Positions 52,725 to 61,249 of a stretch of DNA of 64,000 nt are shown one piece after another; position 1 is the first letter of the stretch; each line of letters begins with the position of its first letter. Source of the DNA: Rhodopseudomonas pseudopalustris (lineage in GTDB: Bacteria > Pseudomonadota > Alphaproteobacteria > Rhizobiales > Xanthobacteraceae); contig NZ_FODT01000001.1 in the NCBI RefSeq assembly GCF_900110435.1, positions 124,001-188,000 on the forward strand, read 5' to 3'. The position numbers were made by a program, and so were the translations under genes. Below the pieces are notes generated by a model. It made no database searches. It saw only the letters and a list, made by a program, of their open reading frames with translations, and was not told the origin of the DNA.

Positions 52725-53927
52725 ATGCAGAATATGTCCGCCTTGCTGCTCGCGCTGACCGGCCTCTGCATCGGAACGGCGGCCGGCTTTTTCGTGCGTC
52801 TGGCGCGACTGTGCTCGTTCGGCGCGGTCGAGGACGCGCTGATGGGCGGCGACACGCGGCGGCTGCGGATCTTCGGATTGGCGCTCGGCATTGCGCTGAT
52901 GGGGACGCAGGCGCTGGTGATCGGCGGCGTGCTCGACCCCGAACTCACCAACTACACCGGCGCCGCATTGCCGCTGGCATCGATCATGATCGGCAGCGTG
53001 CTGTTCGGCATCGGCATGGCGATGGTCGGCACCTGTGGCTTCGGTTCGCTGGTGCGGCTCGGCGCCGGGGATTTGCGCAGCTTCGTGGTGCTTTTGGTGC
53101 TCGGCGGCGCGGCCTATGCAACGCTGCGCGGCGTGTTGTCGGGATTCCGCATCACCGTGCTGGAACGATTGTCGGTGACGATGCCGGAGGGCGTCAGCAC
53201 CGACCTTGCATCGCTGACCCGTTTTGCGTTCGGCCTCGACTTGCGCGCTGCGATCGCGGCGATCGGCGGCGGCGTGCTTTGCTTGCTGGCGTTTGGCGAC
53301 AAGCGGCTGCGGCGAACGCCGCGGCTGCTGGCGGCCGGCGTCGCGCTCGGCATACTCACTGTCGCCGGCTGGCTGGCGACGACGAAGCTGCCCGACGATT
53401 TCGCCGGGCCGGTGCATCCGCAGAGCCTGACTTTCGTCTCGACGATCGGCAAGGCGGTCTATGCGGGCCTGCTGAACGCCGCCAACTTCGCCGATTTCGG
53501 CGTCGGCACGGTGTTTGGCGTAGTGCTGGGGTCGTTTCTCGCCGCCTGGCGCGCCGATGAGTTGCGTTGGGAAGCATTCGACGACGACCACGAGATGCGC
53601 CGTCACATCGGCGGTGCGGCGCTGATGGGACTGGGCGGCATTCTAACCGGCGGCTGCACCATCGGCCAAGGCATCACGGCAGGCTCGCTGCTCGCAATCT
53701 CCTGGCCGATCGCCATCGGCGGCATGATGCTCGGCGCCCGCATGGGGATCGCCGTGCTGGTCGACGGCTCCCCGGCAGACCTGATCCGCCGCCGCTGGGG
53801 CAGCCTGCGTGGCCGTCTGCAGCCGCGCAAGCCGGCCTCGATCAAGGCTTCAGATAACTCCAGCCGTCTTCCTGCAATTCCATCAGACGCACCGCGCCGG
53901 ACGGCACCAGGGTCGCCTGCGGAATGA
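52725..53927 (+). CDS. YeeE/YedE-family transporter 2 of the sox locus
   Basis: 400 residues, about 10 membrane helices. Family motifs repeat: FFVRLARLCSFGAVEDAL, GMAMVGTCGFGSLVR and GLGGILTGGCTIGQGITAGS with conserved Cys. It may import thiosulfate or another sulfur species (SoxT-like), as its counterpart across the locus may. Its C-terminal tail (about 365-400, SSRLPAIPSDAPRRTAPGSP) is Pro/Ser-rich and overlaps the 3' end of the DsrE-like gene, suggesting an extended or unstructured tail. Confidence 0.85.
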   Translation: MQNMSALLLALTGLCIGTAAGFFVRLARLCSFGAVEDALMGGDTRRLRIFGLALGIALMGTQALVIGGVLDPELTNYTGAALPLASIMIGSVLFGIGMAMVGTCGFGSLVRLGAGDLRSFVVLLVLGGAAYATLRGVLSGFRITVLERLSVTMPEGVSTDLASLTRFAFGLDLRAAIAAIGGGVLCLLAFGDKRLRRTPRLLAAGVALGILTVAGWLATTKLPDDFAGPVHPQSLTFVSTIGKAVYAGLLNAANFADFGVGTVFGVVLGSFLAAWRADELRWEAFDDDHEMRRHIGGAALMGLGGILTGGCTIGQGITAGSLLAISWPIAIGGMMLGARMGIAVLVDGSPADLIRRRWGSLRGRLQPRKPASIKASDNSSRLPAIPSDAPRRTAPGSPAE

Positions 53928-54294
53928 CATTGAAGGCGCGCCCCTCGCGCGTCTCCATGCCCTGCTTGGTGTTGTCGCAAGCGGTGAATTTGATGCTCGA
54001 TGGAAAGCTCGCATCGGCGATCTGCTTGATGCGGTCCTTCACCGGCGAGCTGTCATCGCGCAGCATATGCAGGCCCGGGCCGTAGGTGACGATCTCGACC
54101 TGAACGTCCTCGCCCTTCACCTTGTACGCCTCGATGATGTTCGTGGCGTTGTTCAGCGCGAGATTCATCACCACCGGATCGTTCTGATTGACCTGGATGG
54201 CGACCCGGTGCGATTTGGCGTCGGCCGCAGCGCCCATTGTGACGCCGAGCGCCAGAATCGCGACTGCCGCAATTGCACTGAACAGCGACTTCAT
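53842..54294 (-). CDS. Exported DsrE-like sulfur-related protein
   Basis: 150 residues with a signal peptide (about 1-24). The DsrE/DsrF fold is indicated by VAIQVNQNDPVVMNLALNNATNIIEAY, VEIVTYGPGLHMLR and FTACDNTKQGM, in which a Cys is near the family's sulfur-binding position. It may handle sulfane sulfur in the periplasm. It converges with the YeeE-type gene, their 3' ends overlapping by 86 bases, so the final codons of each are complementary. Confidence 0.82.
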   Translation of the reverse strand: MKSLFSAIAAVAILALGVTMGAAADAKSHRVAIQVNQNDPVVMNLALNNATNIIEAYKVKGEDVQVEIVTYGPGLHMLRDDSSPVKDRIKQIADASFPSSIKFTACDNTKQGMETREGRAFNVIPQATLVPSGAVRLMELQEDGWSYLKP

Positions 54295-54685
54295 TTGCTC
54301 TCTCCCCGATCTGTGTTTGTTGGCTGCAAACTACCGTCGCGATCTTCGGCTGTCATCCGCGGCACGCGATCGTGATCCGGAGGCGTGATCGATCACTTGC
54401 CACGCGGGTACGGGATGATGATCGTCGTGGTCGTCGGAGCGTTCAAAGTTGCCCCCTCGATTTCCGTCAGCGTCTTCTTCTCGCGCCTTGAAGTCTGCAC
54501 CCCTATAGGGTACCTTTTGGACTCGACGAGTAGCGTCAGACCGATCGGCACAACGGGATCCGGCATTCACGGCGGTTGTCGGAAGGGCCAAGCGATCTGA
54601 TGCATGTACGTTCCCGTTCGGCATATCTTACTTCGCGGAAGTCGGCCCGCTGATCGACTCGAAAGCCAGGTGTTTATTTCTCGAT
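54295..54685. other. Intergenic stretch with a metal-operator candidate
   Basis: About 390 bases between the DsrE-like gene and the copper operon, divergent promoters expected. Small frames here have unlikely composition. The chief feature is the GCACCCCTATAGGGTACC palindrome about 180 bases before the first copper gene. Confidence 0.5.
54498..54514. promoter_or_regulatory. CsoR-type copper operator candidate
   Basis: CACCCCTATAGGGTACC contains the palindrome CCCTATAGGG with flanking C/G runs, the pattern of CsoR operators (TACCC-N4-GGGTA type). It is upstream of the copper operon and on the expected side. No CsoR gene is seen in the window. Moderate support. Confidence 0.5.
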
Positions 54686-55186
54686 ATGCTCTTCAGCCTC
54701 ACCAGGAACCAGCGGATCAAGGCAGGGTGGATCGTCGCCCTGGTCTATCTGCTATGCATCCTGGTGCCGACGCTGTCCCACGCCCTGCCCGGGGAACACG
54801 CTGTCGCGCATTGCATGCCCCCGGAAGGCGGCATGTCGGGCTCGGCACACGTGCATGACGAGGCCGTTCAACCGATCCACGCCCATCTCGACGGCCAGAC
54901 GCACGATCACTCGCCGGCCCCGCCAAAGGCGACGTCCGGCAATCACGGCCAGTCGTCGACAGCGACGCCCCAGGCCGATGACGAAGGGTCTTCCAGCAAA
55001 GGTCCACACACCGCCAACGGTCAGTGCTGCGCGCTGATGTGCGTCTCCGCAATGCCGGCGTCGCATTTCGACATCGCGATGCCCCCGATGTCGAACGCCC
55101 TCCGCATCGCGACCAGCTACCGTGCGTTGGCGGACAACGGCCCCGCCGTCCGAGACCGCCCTCCATCACCTGATCTGATCGCCTAG
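54686..55186 (+). CDS. His-rich exported protein at head of the copper operon
   Basis: 166 residues. The N-terminal signal or anchor helix is IKAGWIVALVYLLCILVPTLSHA (about 11-33). The mature region has His-rich runs (HVHDEAVQPIHAHLDGQTHDHSPAP) and paired cysteines (CCALMC) with Met. These are suitable for binding copper in the periplasm. I do not recognise a named family. It begins the operon that continues with the small lipoprotein, TolC-like protein and multicopper oxidase. Confidence 0.7.
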   Translation: MLFSLTRNQRIKAGWIVALVYLLCILVPTLSHALPGEHAVAHCMPPEGGMSGSAHVHDEAVQPIHAHLDGQTHDHSPAPPKATSGNHGQSSTATPQADDEGSSSKGPHTANGQCCALMCVSAMPASHFDIAMPPMSNALRIATSYRALADNGPAVRDRPPSPDLIA

Positions 55187-55250
55187 ACGCGGTGCGTCAC
55201 CCGAACAGGGTGAGCGCGCCTGTGGTCCATCGTCAGTTCAGGAAAAACCC

Positions 55251-55544
55251 ATGTTTGCGCAGTTTGGGGCGAAGATCGCCGCCGTTGGTTCGGTGGCCGC
55301 GAGACTATTCGACAGACGACCAGCGATGTTTGCCGCCGTATCCGCCGGCGCCCTCACCCTCGGGGGCTGCCTGCCGATGCCGGCGCCGTTGGCGGGGGCA
55401 GACCCGGCAGACCCATCTGCGAGGGTCGCGGGCGTCGCCTACCGCTCGACCGTCGCTCCCTATACGAGCCTGCGCCCGGTCGCTCCCTCGGCATGGCGTG
55501 AGCGGAACGACCGCGCCGCTCCTGCTCCTAAATCCGGCCGTTAG
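55251..55544 (+). CDS. Small predicted lipoprotein of the copper operon
   Basis: 97 residues. A signal segment ends at the lipobox LGGC (Cys 40 or so). The N-terminal part before it is long, and a methionine (about 26, MFAAVSAG) could be the true start. The mature chain is Pro/Ala-rich with VAGVAYRSTVAPYTSLRPV. It follows the His-rich gene and precedes the outer membrane factor by a few bases. Unknown role. Confidence 0.6.
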   Translation: MFAQFGAKIAAVGSVAARLFDRRPAMFAAVSAGALTLGGCLPMPAPLAGADPADPSARVAGVAYRSTVAPYTSLRPVAPSAWRERNDRAAPAPKSGR

Positions 55545-55552
55545 GAGCGGAC

Positions 55553-57019
55553 ATGCCCAGCACGCTTCCCATCTCCAATCCTCCGTCCGTTCGTCGCGGC
55601 TCCCGGCCCGCAGCGGCCCTGGTCCTGCTTTCGTCGCTCGTCCTGTCCGGATGCGCCAGCTTCTCGCCTGATGCAGGCATGGGTGTCGTCGCCGGCGTCG
55701 CCGGCGAAACGATCAAGAAGGACGTCATCTCGATCAGGACCCAAGACGACGCGCTGCGTGCCGATAGCGCCGTGAAGGACCTGCTTCGCCGCACGTTGAC
55801 GGTGGAGAGCGCCGTCCAGGTCGCGCTGCTGAGCAACCGCGGTCTGCAGGCGACCTACAATGAACTGGCGCTCGCCGAAACCGATCTCGTCGGCGACAGC
55901 CTTCCGCCCAACCCGACTTTCTCGATCTCCCGCATCGCCGGCAACGGCGGGCTCGAGATCGAGCGGCGGGTCGTCGGCGACATTCTCGCCCTCGCGACGC
56001 TACCCTTCCGTTCGGAGTTGGCCCGCCAACGCTTCGAGAAGGCGCAGTTGCGTGCCGCCGAAGACACGCTGCGGCTCGCCGCGGACGTCCGCCGCATCTA
56101 CTACAGGACGGTGGCCGCCAACGAACTGGTCGGGCTTCTCACCGACGCCAAGTCGACCGCCGAATCCACCGCCCAGCTTGCGGCGAAGCTCGGCGAGACG
56201 GGGTCGCTCAACAAGCTCGACCAGGCCCGCGAACAGGCGTTCTACGCGGAAACGACAGCCGATCTGGCGACCATGCGACAGGAGGCGGCGAGCTCCCGCG
56301 AGCGACTGATCCGGCTGCTCGGGCTGTGGGGCAGCGACATCGGCATCAAGCTGCCACAGCTTCTGCCCGTTCTTCCCCGTCGGCCGCTATCGCTGCCGCG
56401 AATCGAAGTCGATGCAGTGACCCACCGGATTGATCTGCAGATCGCACGGATCGAACTGGCGGTGTTGGCGAAGTCGCTGAACCTCACGCAAGCCAGCCGT
56501 TTCGTGACGCTGCTCGACGTCGCCGGCATCGAGAGCAAGACCCGCGATCCGGAGGGGCCGCCGTTCCGCGAGCGCGGCTTCGACCTCCAATTCCAGATTC
56601 CGATCTACGACGGCGGCGAGGTCCGCGTTCGACAGGCCGCTGAAACCTACAATCAGTCGTTCAATCTCTTGACCGAGAAGGCCATCAACGTCCGCTCCGA
56701 AGCGCGCAATGCGTTCCGTGTCTATCGTTCGACCTACGACATCGCGGGTCACTACCAGCGCGAAGTCCTGCCGCTGCGCAAGATCATCTCCGAAGAGATG
56801 CAACTACGCTTCGGCAGTATGCAGGTCGACGTCTTCGCGCTCCTCACGGAGGCGCGCCAGCGCATCGCCGCGCTTCGCGCGGCCATCGAGGCCAAGCGAG
56901 ACTTCTGGCTCGCGCAATCCGAACTGCAGACCGCGGTCAACGGCGGCGGTCGCGGCGAATCCCAAACCGAAACCAGAACGTCGGCCACCGCCCAGGCGTC
57001 CGGCGGCGGCGCGCATTGA
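55553..57019 (+). CDS. TolC-family outer-membrane efflux lipoprotein
   Basis: 488 residues. A lipoprotein signal ends LSGC (about 35). Long helices, including LARQRFEKAQLRAAEDTLRLAADVRR and SLNKLDQAREQAFYAETTADLATMRQEA, plus repeated halves match outer membrane efflux proteins (CusC/TolC). No RND pump or fusion protein follows, an unusual arrangement; the next gene is a multicopper oxidase. It probably forms a channel for copper or its complexes with partners elsewhere. Confidence 0.88.
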   Translation: MPSTLPISNPPSVRRGSRPAAALVLLSSLVLSGCASFSPDAGMGVVAGVAGETIKKDVISIRTQDDALRADSAVKDLLRRTLTVESAVQVALLSNRGLQATYNELALAETDLVGDSLPPNPTFSISRIAGNGGLEIERRVVGDILALATLPFRSELARQRFEKAQLRAAEDTLRLAADVRRIYYRTVAANELVGLLTDAKSTAESTAQLAAKLGETGSLNKLDQAREQAFYAETTADLATMRQEAASSRERLIRLLGLWGSDIGIKLPQLLPVLPRRPLSLPRIEVDAVTHRIDLQIARIELAVLAKSLNLTQASRFVTLLDVAGIESKTRDPEGPPFRERGFDLQFQIPIYDGGEVRVRQAAETYNQSFNLLTEKAINVRSEARNAFRVYRSTYDIAGHYQREVLPLRKIISEEMQLRFGSMQVDVFALLTEARQRIAALRAAIEAKRDFWLAQSELQTAVNGGGRGESQTETRTSATAQASGGGAH

Positions 57020-57032
57020 AATGGAGAACCCC

Positions 57033-58412
57033 ATGCTGTCCCGAAGAAACTTCCTCGGCTCCGCAACGGCGCTCGCCAGCGTTGCTGCCGTCACCGGCCG
57101 CGCCCAGGCCGCGACCATTCCGGAGGCCGCGACGATGGAAAAGACGACGATGCAGCCGCCGCTGCATCCGACCAGCGGGCCCGACTACAATCCGGTCGTC
57201 ACACTCAATGGCTGGACGCTGCCCTGGAGGATGAACGGAGATTGGAAGGAATTCCACCTTGTCGCCGAGCCGGTCGAGCGCGAGTTCGCCGAAGGCATGA
57301 CGGCGCATCTCTGGGGCTACAACGGCCAGTCGCCGGGGCCGACCATCGAAACGGTGGAGGGCGACAAGGTCCGCATCTTCGTCACCAACAAATTGCCCGA
57401 GCACACCACCGTGCACTGGCACGGCGTACTCCTGCCGGCCGGGATGGACGGCGTGGGCGGACTAAATCAGCCGCACATCCCGCCGGGCAAGACGTTCGTC
57501 TACGAATTCGAGATGAAGCACAGCGGCACGTTCATGTACCACCCCCATTCGGACGAGATGGTCCAGATGGCGATGGGCATGATGGGGATGATGGTCGTAC
57601 ATCCGCGCGACAAATCCTTCCGGCCAGTCGATCGCGACTTCGTCTTCATCATGAGTTCCTATCTCATCGACCCCGGCACCTATCTGCCGAAGGTCACCGA
57701 GATGACCGACTTCAATATGTGGGCCTGGAACAGCCGGGTATTTCCCGGCATCGATCCACTTCCGGTGCGCCTCGGCGACCGTGTCCGGGTTCGCGTCGGC
57801 AACCTCACCATGACCAACCATCCGATCCATTTGCATGGACACAATTTCGCTGTCAGTTGCACGGACGGCGGCTGGGTGCCGGAGAGCGCGCAGTGGCCTG
57901 AAGTAACGACGGACATTCCCGTCGGCTCAATCCGCGCATTCGACTTCACCGCGGACAACCCCGGCGATTGGGCGTTCCACTGCCACAAGTCGCATCACAC
58001 CATGAATGCCATGGGCCACGACATCCGCAACCTGATCGGGGTGTCGAAGAAGGATCTGGCGAAGGCGGTCGGCAAACTTGCTCCGGACGCGATGGTGATG
58101 GGAACCACCGGCGGCGCCATGGGGGACATGGAGATGCCGCTTCCCGACAACACGCTCCCCATGATGACCGGATCAGGGCAGTTCGGCCCGATCGAGATGG
58201 GCGGAATGTTCACCGTAATGAAGATCCGCGAAGGCCTCGCCCGCGACGACTACAAGGACCCTGGTCCCTACGATTTCCCGAAAGGCACCGTCGCATACGA
58301 GGTCGACGCGCCGCAAAGCGCCGCCCCGCGCCAGGCCAACGACAAGACGAAAGCCAAGGCGGCCGATCCGAAGCCCGTGAAGATGAACATCAAAGGGATG
58401 AAGGGAATGTAG
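57033..58412 (+). CDS. Multicopper oxidase, periplasmic copper resistance
   Basis: 459 residues with a Tat signal (LSRRNFLGSATA). Copper ligands HWHG (in TTVHWHGVL), HPHSD (MYHPHSDE), HLHGH (PIHLHGHNF) and HCHKSHH, with type 1 Met in the last, indicate a laccase-like oxidase. A Met-rich segment near the end (MGDMEMPLPDNTLPMMTGSG) and a Lys-rich tail may bind Cu(I). It likely oxidises Cu(I) to less toxic Cu(II). The start with GGAG 7 bases upstream is chosen over one 4 codons before. Confidence 0.93.
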   Translation: MLSRRNFLGSATALASVAAVTGRAQAATIPEAATMEKTTMQPPLHPTSGPDYNPVVTLNGWTLPWRMNGDWKEFHLVAEPVEREFAEGMTAHLWGYNGQSPGPTIETVEGDKVRIFVTNKLPEHTTVHWHGVLLPAGMDGVGGLNQPHIPPGKTFVYEFEMKHSGTFMYHPHSDEMVQMAMGMMGMMVVHPRDKSFRPVDRDFVFIMSSYLIDPGTYLPKVTEMTDFNMWAWNSRVFPGIDPLPVRLGDRVRVRVGNLTMTNHPIHLHGHNFAVSCTDGGWVPESAQWPEVTTDIPVGSIRAFDFTADNPGDWAFHCHKSHHTMNAMGHDIRNLIGVSKKDLAKAVGKLAPDAMVMGTTGGAMGDMEMPLPDNTLPMMTGSGQFGPIEMGGMFTVMKIREGLARDDYKDPGPYDFPKGTVAYEVDAPQSAAPRQANDKTKAKAADPKPVKMNIKGMKGM

Positions 58413-58463
58413 GCGTTCCCGAGAACCGATCACCTTCCAAACCACATTCCAGAGGAGATCAAG

Positions 58464-58949
58464 ATGAAGACCAAACTGATGGCGGCCGCAGCGGCCTTGG
58501 TCGTGTCGTTTGCGCCCGCCCCACTCCTGGCGGGAGCCGATCACGGCCGCCACACGCACAGCGCGGCGTTCTCGGCCGGCGAGCCGGGCGACGCGAGCAA
58601 GCCTTCACGGATCGTGCAGGTCACCATGACCGAAGCCGACGGGAAAATGCTGTTCACTCCCAGCAGGGTCGAAATCAGGAGTGACGAGCAGATCAAGTTC
58701 GTGCTGCGCAACAGCGGTGAACTCGATCACGAGTTTGTCCTTGCCACCACCGAAGACAACCTCAGACACGCCAGTTCGATGAAGAATGATTCCAACATGG
58801 AGCACGACGATCCCAACGCCAAGTGGCTGGCTCCGCAGAAGACCGGCCATCTCGTCTGGAAGTTCACCAAGGCGGGGGAATTCGAATACGCCTGCCTGAT
58901 ACCCGGTCACCGCGAAGCGGGAATGATCGGCACCGTCATCGTCAAGTAG
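58464..58949 (+). CDS. Cupredoxin-like periplasmic copper protein
   Basis: 161 residues with a signal peptide (about 1-23, ending LLAGA). A plastocyanin/azurin-like fold is marked by His in LDHEFVL and the loop CLIPGHREAGM with Cys, His and Met ligands. A His-rich start of the mature chain (DHGRHTHSA) may bind more copper. It follows the multicopper oxidase and may donate or accept electrons or deliver copper. Confidence 0.9.
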   Translation: MKTKLMAAAAALVVSFAPAPLLAGADHGRHTHSAAFSAGEPGDASKPSRIVQVTMTEADGKMLFTPSRVEIRSDEQIKFVLRNSGELDHEFVLATTEDNLRHASSMKNDSNMEHDDPNAKWLAPQKTGHLVWKFTKAGEFEYACLIPGHREAGMIGTVIVK

Positions 58950-58972
58950 TCCACCCCCCCGAAAGGAACGAA

Positions 58973-59272
58973 ATGACCAACAACAAACTCGCCGCAGCCA
59001 CGCTCGCGTTCGCGCTTCTCTCCTCGTCCGCAGTCCTTGCGCAGGACGCGATGGTCAAGGGCGAAGTGAAAAAGGTCGACGAGGCCGCCAAGAAGATCAC
59101 GCTCAAGCACGACCCGATCAAGAGCCTCGGGATGGATGAGGGCATGACGATGGTCTTCAGAGTTCAAGACCCCGCAATGCTGAAGCAGGTGAAAGCCGGC
59201 GACAAGGTCCAATTCACCGCCGAGCGCGGCAGCGACGGCATCGCCATCACCAAGATCCAAAAGAGTAAGTAG
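58973..59272 (+). CDS. CusF-like copper-binding protein
   Basis: 99 residues with a signal peptide (about 1-23). The small OB fold of CusF is shown by VKGEVKKVDEAAKKITLKHDPI, LGMDEGMTMVFRV and VQFTAERGSDGIAI. The Met and His (LKHDP, GMTMVF) plus neighbours are the Cu(I)/Ag(I) site. It is a periplasmic copper chaperone. An AAAGGA ribosome site precedes it. CusF genes often lie near CusCBA; here only a TolC-like partner is present. Confidence 0.92.
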   Translation: MTNNKLAAATLAFALLSSSAVLAQDAMVKGEVKKVDEAAKKITLKHDPIKSLGMDEGMTMVFRVQDPAMLKQVKAGDKVQFTAERGSDGIAITKIQKSK

Positions 59273-59398
59273 ATCCGGTGATAGCCTCCGCCGTCATCGA
59301 ATAGCCTGACGGCGGAGGCGGGATCGTCTGCACGGCGTCAACGAATGGCGTCGCCACCTTTCCTCACGCCAAAATCCGCACAATCCAGGGGAAGATCA

Positions 59399-59767
59399 AT
59401 GGCCATGAAGACTTCTTTGACGGCCTTCGCGCTGATCGCAGCAACCCTCGGCGCCGGCGTCGCCTACGCCCATCCCGAATTGCAGTCGACCGAGCCCGCT
59501 GCCGGAAAGGCGTCGGCTCCGCCGAAGGAGATCCGCATTCTGTTCAACGAGAACATCATTCCGCGATTTTGCGGGATCGAACTGAAGGGCCAGGCCGGAA
59601 AGGCGATCGCGACCGGAAAGGCAACGGCTGATCCCAGCAACAAGAAGCTGATGATCGTGCCTCTCAAGGATCAGCTCTCGCCCGGCGACTACAAGGTCGA
59701 ATGGCACGCGGTGTCTGACGATACGCACAAGGTCAAGGGCAGCTACTCCTTCAGCGTGGCGCGCTGA
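59399..59767 (+). CDS. copC: CopC, periplasmic copper-binding protein
   Basis: 122 residues. After the signal (about 1-25, cleavage before HPELQ) the mature chain starts with His, the expected first ligand of the Cu(II) site; ASP and DDTHKVKG supply later ligands. RILFNENIIPRF and DYKVEWHAVSDDTH are family motifs. It binds copper for CopD. The stop overlaps copD's ATG (TGATG). Confidence 0.94.
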   Translation: MAMKTSLTAFALIAATLGAGVAYAHPELQSTEPAAGKASAPPKEIRILFNENIIPRFCGIELKGQAGKAIATGKATADPSNKKLMIVPLKDQLSPGDYKVEWHAVSDDTHKVKGSYSFSVAR

Positions 59768-60699
59768 TGATCGATCTCGGGCTCGTCACCGCCCGTTTCA
59801 TCCACTACGCGGCATCCACTGCGCTCGCCGGAATCGCGTTCTTTCCGATCTATGCTTGTGCCGGAGGCGAGCCCCCGGAGCTCGCCCGCTGGAGAAACAA
59901 GCTGATGGTCTGGTCGGCGATCCTCGCTCTGATCAGCGGCCTCGGCTGGTTCGCCTTCGCTGCAGCCAATATGAGCGGCGGGCTGGCGGACGTCGCGGAT
60001 TTGGAAGTCATCGCGTCAGTCATTCGCGACACCGGCTTCGGCGGCGTCTGGGCGGCGCGCATGGTCGTCGCGACTGTACTGGTCGCCACGCTCCTCCGGC
60101 GCTCGTCGCGGGCGGGCGCCGACCGGGATAAGGTGACGTTCTTACTCGCCGCCGGACTCCTCGCCTCCCTCGCGGGCGCCGGTCACAGCCAGATGGCGGA
60201 GGGCTGGGCGAGCGCGCTGCATGTCACCGCGGACGCGGCGCATCTTCTCGCGGCGGGAGCCTGGCTCGGTGGACTTGCTCCGCTCGGTTTCATCCTGCGG
60301 CGCGGCGCGGCGACGCCGGCGAGACCAACCTGCGTCGATATCGATAGCGTGCTGATACGTTTTTCCGGAATGGGATACGTCGCCGTGGCGACGCTGATCG
60401 GAACCGGACTTGTGAACAGCTGGTTCCTCGTCGGATCGATCTCCAGCCTGCTTCACAGCACCTACGGGCAAATCCTCATAGCGAAGCTGGCGCTGTTCGC
60501 AAGTATGCTCGCGCTCGCTGCGGCGAACAAATTCTGGTTGATGCCGGCGCTGGAAGCGTCGCGAAGGCGCGATTTGGACGGATCCGACCTCTGGCGACGC
60601 AGACTTCGAACCCATGTGCTGGGCGAGCAAAGTCTGGGCCTGCTGGTCCTGCTGAGCGTGAGCGTTCTGGGAACGATACGACCCGCGATCGGACAATGA
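59767..60699 (+). CDS. copD: CopD, inner-membrane copper transport protein
   Basis: 310 residues and about eight membrane helices. Conserved His residues sit in ARFIHYAAS, AGAGHSQM and ALHVTADAAHLLAAGAWLGGL, the family core. It likely moves copper across the inner membrane in cooperation with CopC, with which it is translationally coupled. Last gene of the copper operon, ending at a bidirectional hairpin. Confidence 0.93.
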   Translation: MIDLGLVTARFIHYAASTALAGIAFFPIYACAGGEPPELARWRNKLMVWSAILALISGLGWFAFAAANMSGGLADVADLEVIASVIRDTGFGGVWAARMVVATVLVATLLRRSSRAGADRDKVTFLLAAGLLASLAGAGHSQMAEGWASALHVTADAAHLLAAGAWLGGLAPLGFILRRGAATPARPTCVDIDSVLIRFSGMGYVAVATLIGTGLVNSWFLVGSISSLLHSTYGQILIAKLALFASMLALAAANKFWLMPALEASRRRDLDGSDLWRRRLRTHVLGEQSLGLLVLLSVSVLGTIRPAIGQ

Positions 60700-60702
60700 C
60701 CA

Positions 60703-60737
60703 CGCGGGAGGCAGCCGCTCGACGGCCGCCTCCCGCG
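60703..60737. terminator. Bidirectional hairpin between copD and the His-rich gene
   Basis: CGCGGGAGGCAGCCG-CTCGA-CGGCCGCCTCCCGCG has 15-base arms with one mismatch. It lies in the 47-base gap between convergent genes and probably ends both transcripts. Confidence 0.75.
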
Positions 60738-60746
60738 CTCGGCTGA

Positions 60747-60989
60747 TTACTTCTTTTCACCCATATGATGGTTTTCGGACTTCGGCCCACCGCTGTAATG
60801 ATGGCCACCGTCCTGACCGGTCTTCTTTGCCACCCCCGTGTCCGGGTTTTTGGTCGCGTGCGGCGTCCCCGTCTTCGGACCACCTTGATAGCGATGCGCG
60901 TTGGGTTCGGTCGAGGAGGTCTGAGCCAGGGCCGGCGCAACCGAAAAGGCGAGAGCCGCGGCGATAGCGATCAGTCTTCGATTGGTCAT
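60747..60989 (-). CDS. Small exported His-rich protein with repeated motif
   Basis: 80 residues. The signal peptide covers about 1-26, ending APALA. The mature part repeats H(R/H)Y-x-GGPK twice (HRYQGGPKTG and HHYSGGPKSE) and ends HHMGEKK, with five histidines near the C-terminus. It suggests binding of metal ions. A GGAG ribosome site favours MTNRRLIA over a start five codons earlier. About 190 bases upstream lies a promoter-like element identical to that of the ECF sigma gene. Confidence 0.75.
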   Translation of the reverse strand: MTNRRLIAIAAALAFSVAPALAQTSSTEPNAHRYQGGPKTGTPHATKNPDTGVAKKTGQDGGHHYSGGPKSENHHMGEKK

Positions 60990-61177
60990 AGCAATCTCCG
61001 TCAAGTCATGGTGGACGATGGTTCGTGGATGGAGCGCGGTCCGCCAAACAACACCGGCGCCAAAACGGTCGCAGTTAAGCGATCCCCCGCGAAAGCTCGG
61101 CCTGTGCAGACATGTTACACTTCCTCGCGGCTCACTCGGGAAGCGCCACGGCGCCCCCCGTCAGGTGCTCAAAAGTG

Positions 61178-61206
61178 AATTCGTGAAGGAGAGCAGTTCG
61201 GTTACA
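61178..61206 (-). promoter_or_regulatory. ECF-type promoter 2, TGTAACC-N16-CGAATT
   Basis: On the minus strand TGTAACC then 16 bases and CGAATT. The same 13 defined bases and spacing precede the ECF sigma gene. It would give a transcript with a leader of about 180 bases before the His-rich gene. Resembles the GTAACC/CGAA promoter of Caulobacter SigF, from memory. Confidence 0.75.
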
Positions 61207-61249
61207 GCCGTTCGAAAGAATATCCCGGCGATTGCCGATATCGTTGCGC

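Noticed and set aside
54385-54600. 71-codon frame upstream of the copper operon
   Set aside because: Covers the putative operator, lacks a ribosome site and has no recognisable motif.
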